From contig JAEYQX010000071.1 of the NCBI GenBank assembly GCA_023409795.1, forward strand, positions 1 to 6,123: DNA of 6,123 bases. Reading direction: 5' to 3'. Below the pieces are notes generated by a model that was not told the DNA's origin, searched no databases, and was given only the letters and a program-made list of their open reading frames with translations. Position 1 is the stretch's first letter, and each line of letters begins with the position of its first letter. This DNA is from Pseudomonadota bacterium (GTDB lineage Bacteria > Pseudomonadota > Alphaproteobacteria > Caulobacterales > Caulobacteraceae). Shown here piece by piece: positions 4,566 to 6,123 of the stretch. Position numbers and translations under genes: made by a program.

Positions 4566-5750
4566 GTGGCCGACTTGGAGACGTTCCGCGCGGAAACCCG
4601 CGCCTGGCTGGAGGCCAACTGCCCGCCAGAGATTCGCGGCCGGGTTCCGGGCGAGGAGGACTATGTCTGGGGCGGGCGCAATGCCGTCTTCCCCACGCCC
4701 CATCACAAGGTCTGGCTGGAGCGGATGGCCGGGCGGGGCTGGACCGCGCCGGAATGGCCGGCCCAGTATGGCGGCGGCGGCCTGAACCGCGAGGAGGCCA
4801 AGGTCCTGGCCTCGGAGCTGCGGCGCATCAAGGCCCCGATGGCCCTGGCCAGCTTTGGCATCTGGATGCTGGGCCCGGCGCTGCTGGCCTTTGGCACGGA
4901 GGAGCAGAAGCAGCGCTTCCTGCCGCCCATCGTGCGCGGCGAGATCCGCTGGTGCCAGGGCTATTCCGAGCCGGGCTCGGGCTCTGACCTGGCCTCGATC
5001 CAGACCCGGGCCGAGGACCGCGACGATCACTGGATCGTCAATGGCCAGAAGGTCTGGACCTCCTATGCCGACAAGGCCGACTGGATCTTCTGCCTGGTCC
5101 GCACCGACCCGGATGCGCCCAAGCATCTGGGCATCAGCTTCGTCCTGTTCGACATGACGACGCCGGGCGTCTCGACCCGGCCCATCACCCTGATCTCGGG
5201 CAAGTCGCCCTTCTGCGAGACCTTCTTCGACAATGTCCGCGTCGAGAAGGAGAACCTGGTCGGGACGCTGAACCGGGGCTGGGACGTGGCCAAGGCCCTG
5301 CTGGCCCATGAGCGGACCATGATCGGGGCCATGGGCGATGTCGGGGTCGGCCGGCCGCTGGGCCAGCTGGCGCTCGACACCCTGGGCGCGGACGAGACCG
5401 GCCGCTTGGACAACCCGGGCCTGCGCAGCCGGATCAGCGACTATGACATCGACGCCGCCGCCTTCCGCCTGGCCATGGAGCGCACCGGCGACCTGCACAA
5501 GGTGGGCCAGGCCCATCCGGCCATGGCCTCGATGCTGAAATACTATGGCTCGGAGCTGAACAAGCGCCGCCACGAGCTGGCCATGGCCATCGGCGGCTCG
5601 GACGCGCTGGAATGGGAGGGCGAACGCTCACGCCAGGGCCAGGCGGCCCGCGACTGGCTGCGCACCAAGGCCAACTCCATCGAGGGCGGCACCAGCGAGG
5701 TCCAGCTCAACATCATCGCCAAGCATCTGCTGCAGCTGCCGGGAGCCTGA
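4566..5750 (+). CDS. Acyl-CoA dehydrogenase (first of a tandem pair)
   Basis: A 394-residue FAD enzyme that introduces the alpha-beta double bond into an acyl-CoA thioester, passing electrons to electron-transfer flavoprotein. It has the usual three parts: a helical N-terminal domain (about 1-125), the middle beta domain opened by GYSEPGSGSD (132-141, FAD/substrate motif) and VNGQKVWTSYADKADW, and a C-terminal helical domain. Near the end, SIEGGTSEVQ places Glu373 at the position of the catalytic base known from medium-chain enzymes (Glu376). The start is the GTG at 4566, preceded by a strong GGAGG seven bases away. The only upstream in-frame ATG codons lie inside the RAM gene in another frame, giving a non-protein-like Ser/Arg-rich leader. 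The chain-length or substrate type cannot be read; the sequence style resembles large subunits of paired dehydrogenases for carboxylated or branched acyl-CoAs, from memory only. Confidence 0.93.
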   Translation: MADLETFRAETRAWLEANCPPEIRGRVPGEEDYVWGGRNAVFPTPHHKVWLERMAGRGWTAPEWPAQYGGGGLNREEAKVLASELRRIKAPMALASFGIWMLGPALLAFGTEEQKQRFLPPIVRGEIRWCQGYSEPGSGSDLASIQTRAEDRDDHWIVNGQKVWTSYADKADWIFCLVRTDPDAPKHLGISFVLFDMTTPGVSTRPITLISGKSPFCETFFDNVRVEKENLVGTLNRGWDVAKALLAHERTMIGAMGDVGVGRPLGQLALDTLGADETGRLDNPGLRSRISDYDIDAAAFRLAMERTGDLHKVGQAHPAMASMLKYYGSELNKRRHELAMAIGGSDALEWEGERSRQGQAARDWLRTKANSIEGGTSEVQLNIIAKHLLQLPGA

Positions 5751-5753
5751 ACC

Positions 5754-6123
5754 ATGCCCCTGATCCTGACCGAAGAGCAGACGATGCTCCAGGACGCCGT
5801 CAACGGCATCCTCAACGACCATGCCCCCGTCAGCCACCTGCGCGCCCTGCGTGACAGCCGCGACGCCGACGGGGTGTCCCGCGACCTGTGGCGCCAGTTC
5901 GGCGAGATGGGCTTTGCCGGCGTCATCATCCCCGAGGCGGACGGCGGCTCGGGCCTGGGGGCGGTCGAGGCCGGCGTGATCGCCGAAGGCCTGGGCCGGA
6001 CGCTGACGCCCTCGCCCTACATGGCCAGCGCCATACTGTCTGCCTCGGTGCTCAGGGCGGCGGGCAACGAGGCGCAGAAGGCCTGGCTGGGCAAGATCGC
6101 GGCGGGCGAGGCCATCCTCAGCC
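5754..6123 (+). CDS. Acyl-CoA dehydrogenase, N-terminal part (second of tandem pair, runs off window)
   Basis: The frame is open from ATG at 5754 to the window end: 123 complete codons. It begins MPLILTEEQTMLQDAV, the opening helix of acyl-CoA dehydrogenases, and contains FGEMGFAGVIIPEADGG, the family's conserved N-terminal-domain segment, then a run of helices (AEGLGRTL, KAWLGKIAAGEAILS). The flavin and catalytic regions would be downstream of the window. The ATG comes 3 bases after the stop of the preceding dehydrogenase gene, with GGGAG (5741-5745) inside that gene's end as ribosome site, so the two are almost certainly co-transcribed and translationally linked. The arrangement suggests a two-subunit enzyme in which one chain may lack the catalytic Glu. 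Whether this chain keeps it cannot be seen. Confidence 0.9.
   Translation, partial: MPLILTEEQTMLQDAVNGILNDHAPVSHLRALRDSRDADGVSRDLWRQFGEMGFAGVIIPEADGGSGLGAVEAGVIAEGLGRTLTPSPYMASAILSASVLRAAGNEAQKAWLGKIAAGEAILS

Noticed and set aside
4193..4618. 142-codon N-terminal extension of the hydrolase frame
   Set aside because: It would run antisense through the RAM gene and the start of the dehydrogenase gene; its residues do not resemble any hydrolase N-terminus, and the family-like part starts at MGKAPAT.
4464..5573. 369-codon open frame on the minus strand
   Set aside because: Antisense to the acyl-CoA dehydrogenase; low-complexity Gly/Ala/Arg composition and no recognisable motif.

Overview
The window looks like ordinary chromosomal DNA from a GC-rich alphaproteobacterium. 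A Caulobacterales member (Caulobacter, Phenylobacterium or Brevundimonas type) fits best. This is judged from the strong G/C bias at third codon positions, the aerobic catabolic gene content and the style of the intergenic palindromic repeats; no species can be named from sequence alone. No RNA gene, CRISPR array, insertion sequence or phage gene was seen.

Layout, left to right. (1) The window opens inside astB, the second half of N-succinylarginine dihydrolase (arginine catabolism by the AST pathway), which ends at 648. (2) A 122-base gap holds a candidate PhoB box, three 7-base units at 11-base spacing, just before a Tat-exported PhoX/DUF839-family protein (771-2192). (3) A 384-base gene-free stretch separates this gene from the convergent eda-like gene. 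It is filled with two kinds of short palindromic repeat. (4) On the minus strand lie a KDPG/KHG aldolase (2577-3254) and, 107 bases upstream of it, an alpha/beta hydrolase of the kynurenine formamidase-like type (3362-4192). The gap between them contains a candidate promoter overlapped by an inverted repeat. (5) Only 48 bases away and divergent is a small stand-alone Lrp/AsnC ligand-binding (RAM) domain protein (4241-4498). It is followed by two acyl-CoA dehydrogenase genes: a complete one with a GTG start (4566-5750) and the first third of a second (5754 to the window end). The two are three bases apart and probably encode a heteromeric enzyme. The leader of the first has two adjacent stem-loops, one of which covers part of its ribosome binding site.

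How the genes fit together. The window holds several small units rather than one pathway: arginine succinylation, phosphate scavenging, a keto-acid aldolase, an ester or amide hydrolase, and acyl-CoA oxidation. The clearest functional links are the predicted Pho box upstream of the phosphatase-family gene and the tandem acyl-CoA dehydrogenases behind a possible effector-sensing RAM protein. No convincing evidence was found for a novel multi-gene system. The points most worth checking are regulatory (Pho box, aldolase operator, dehydrogenase leader) and the repeat cluster.
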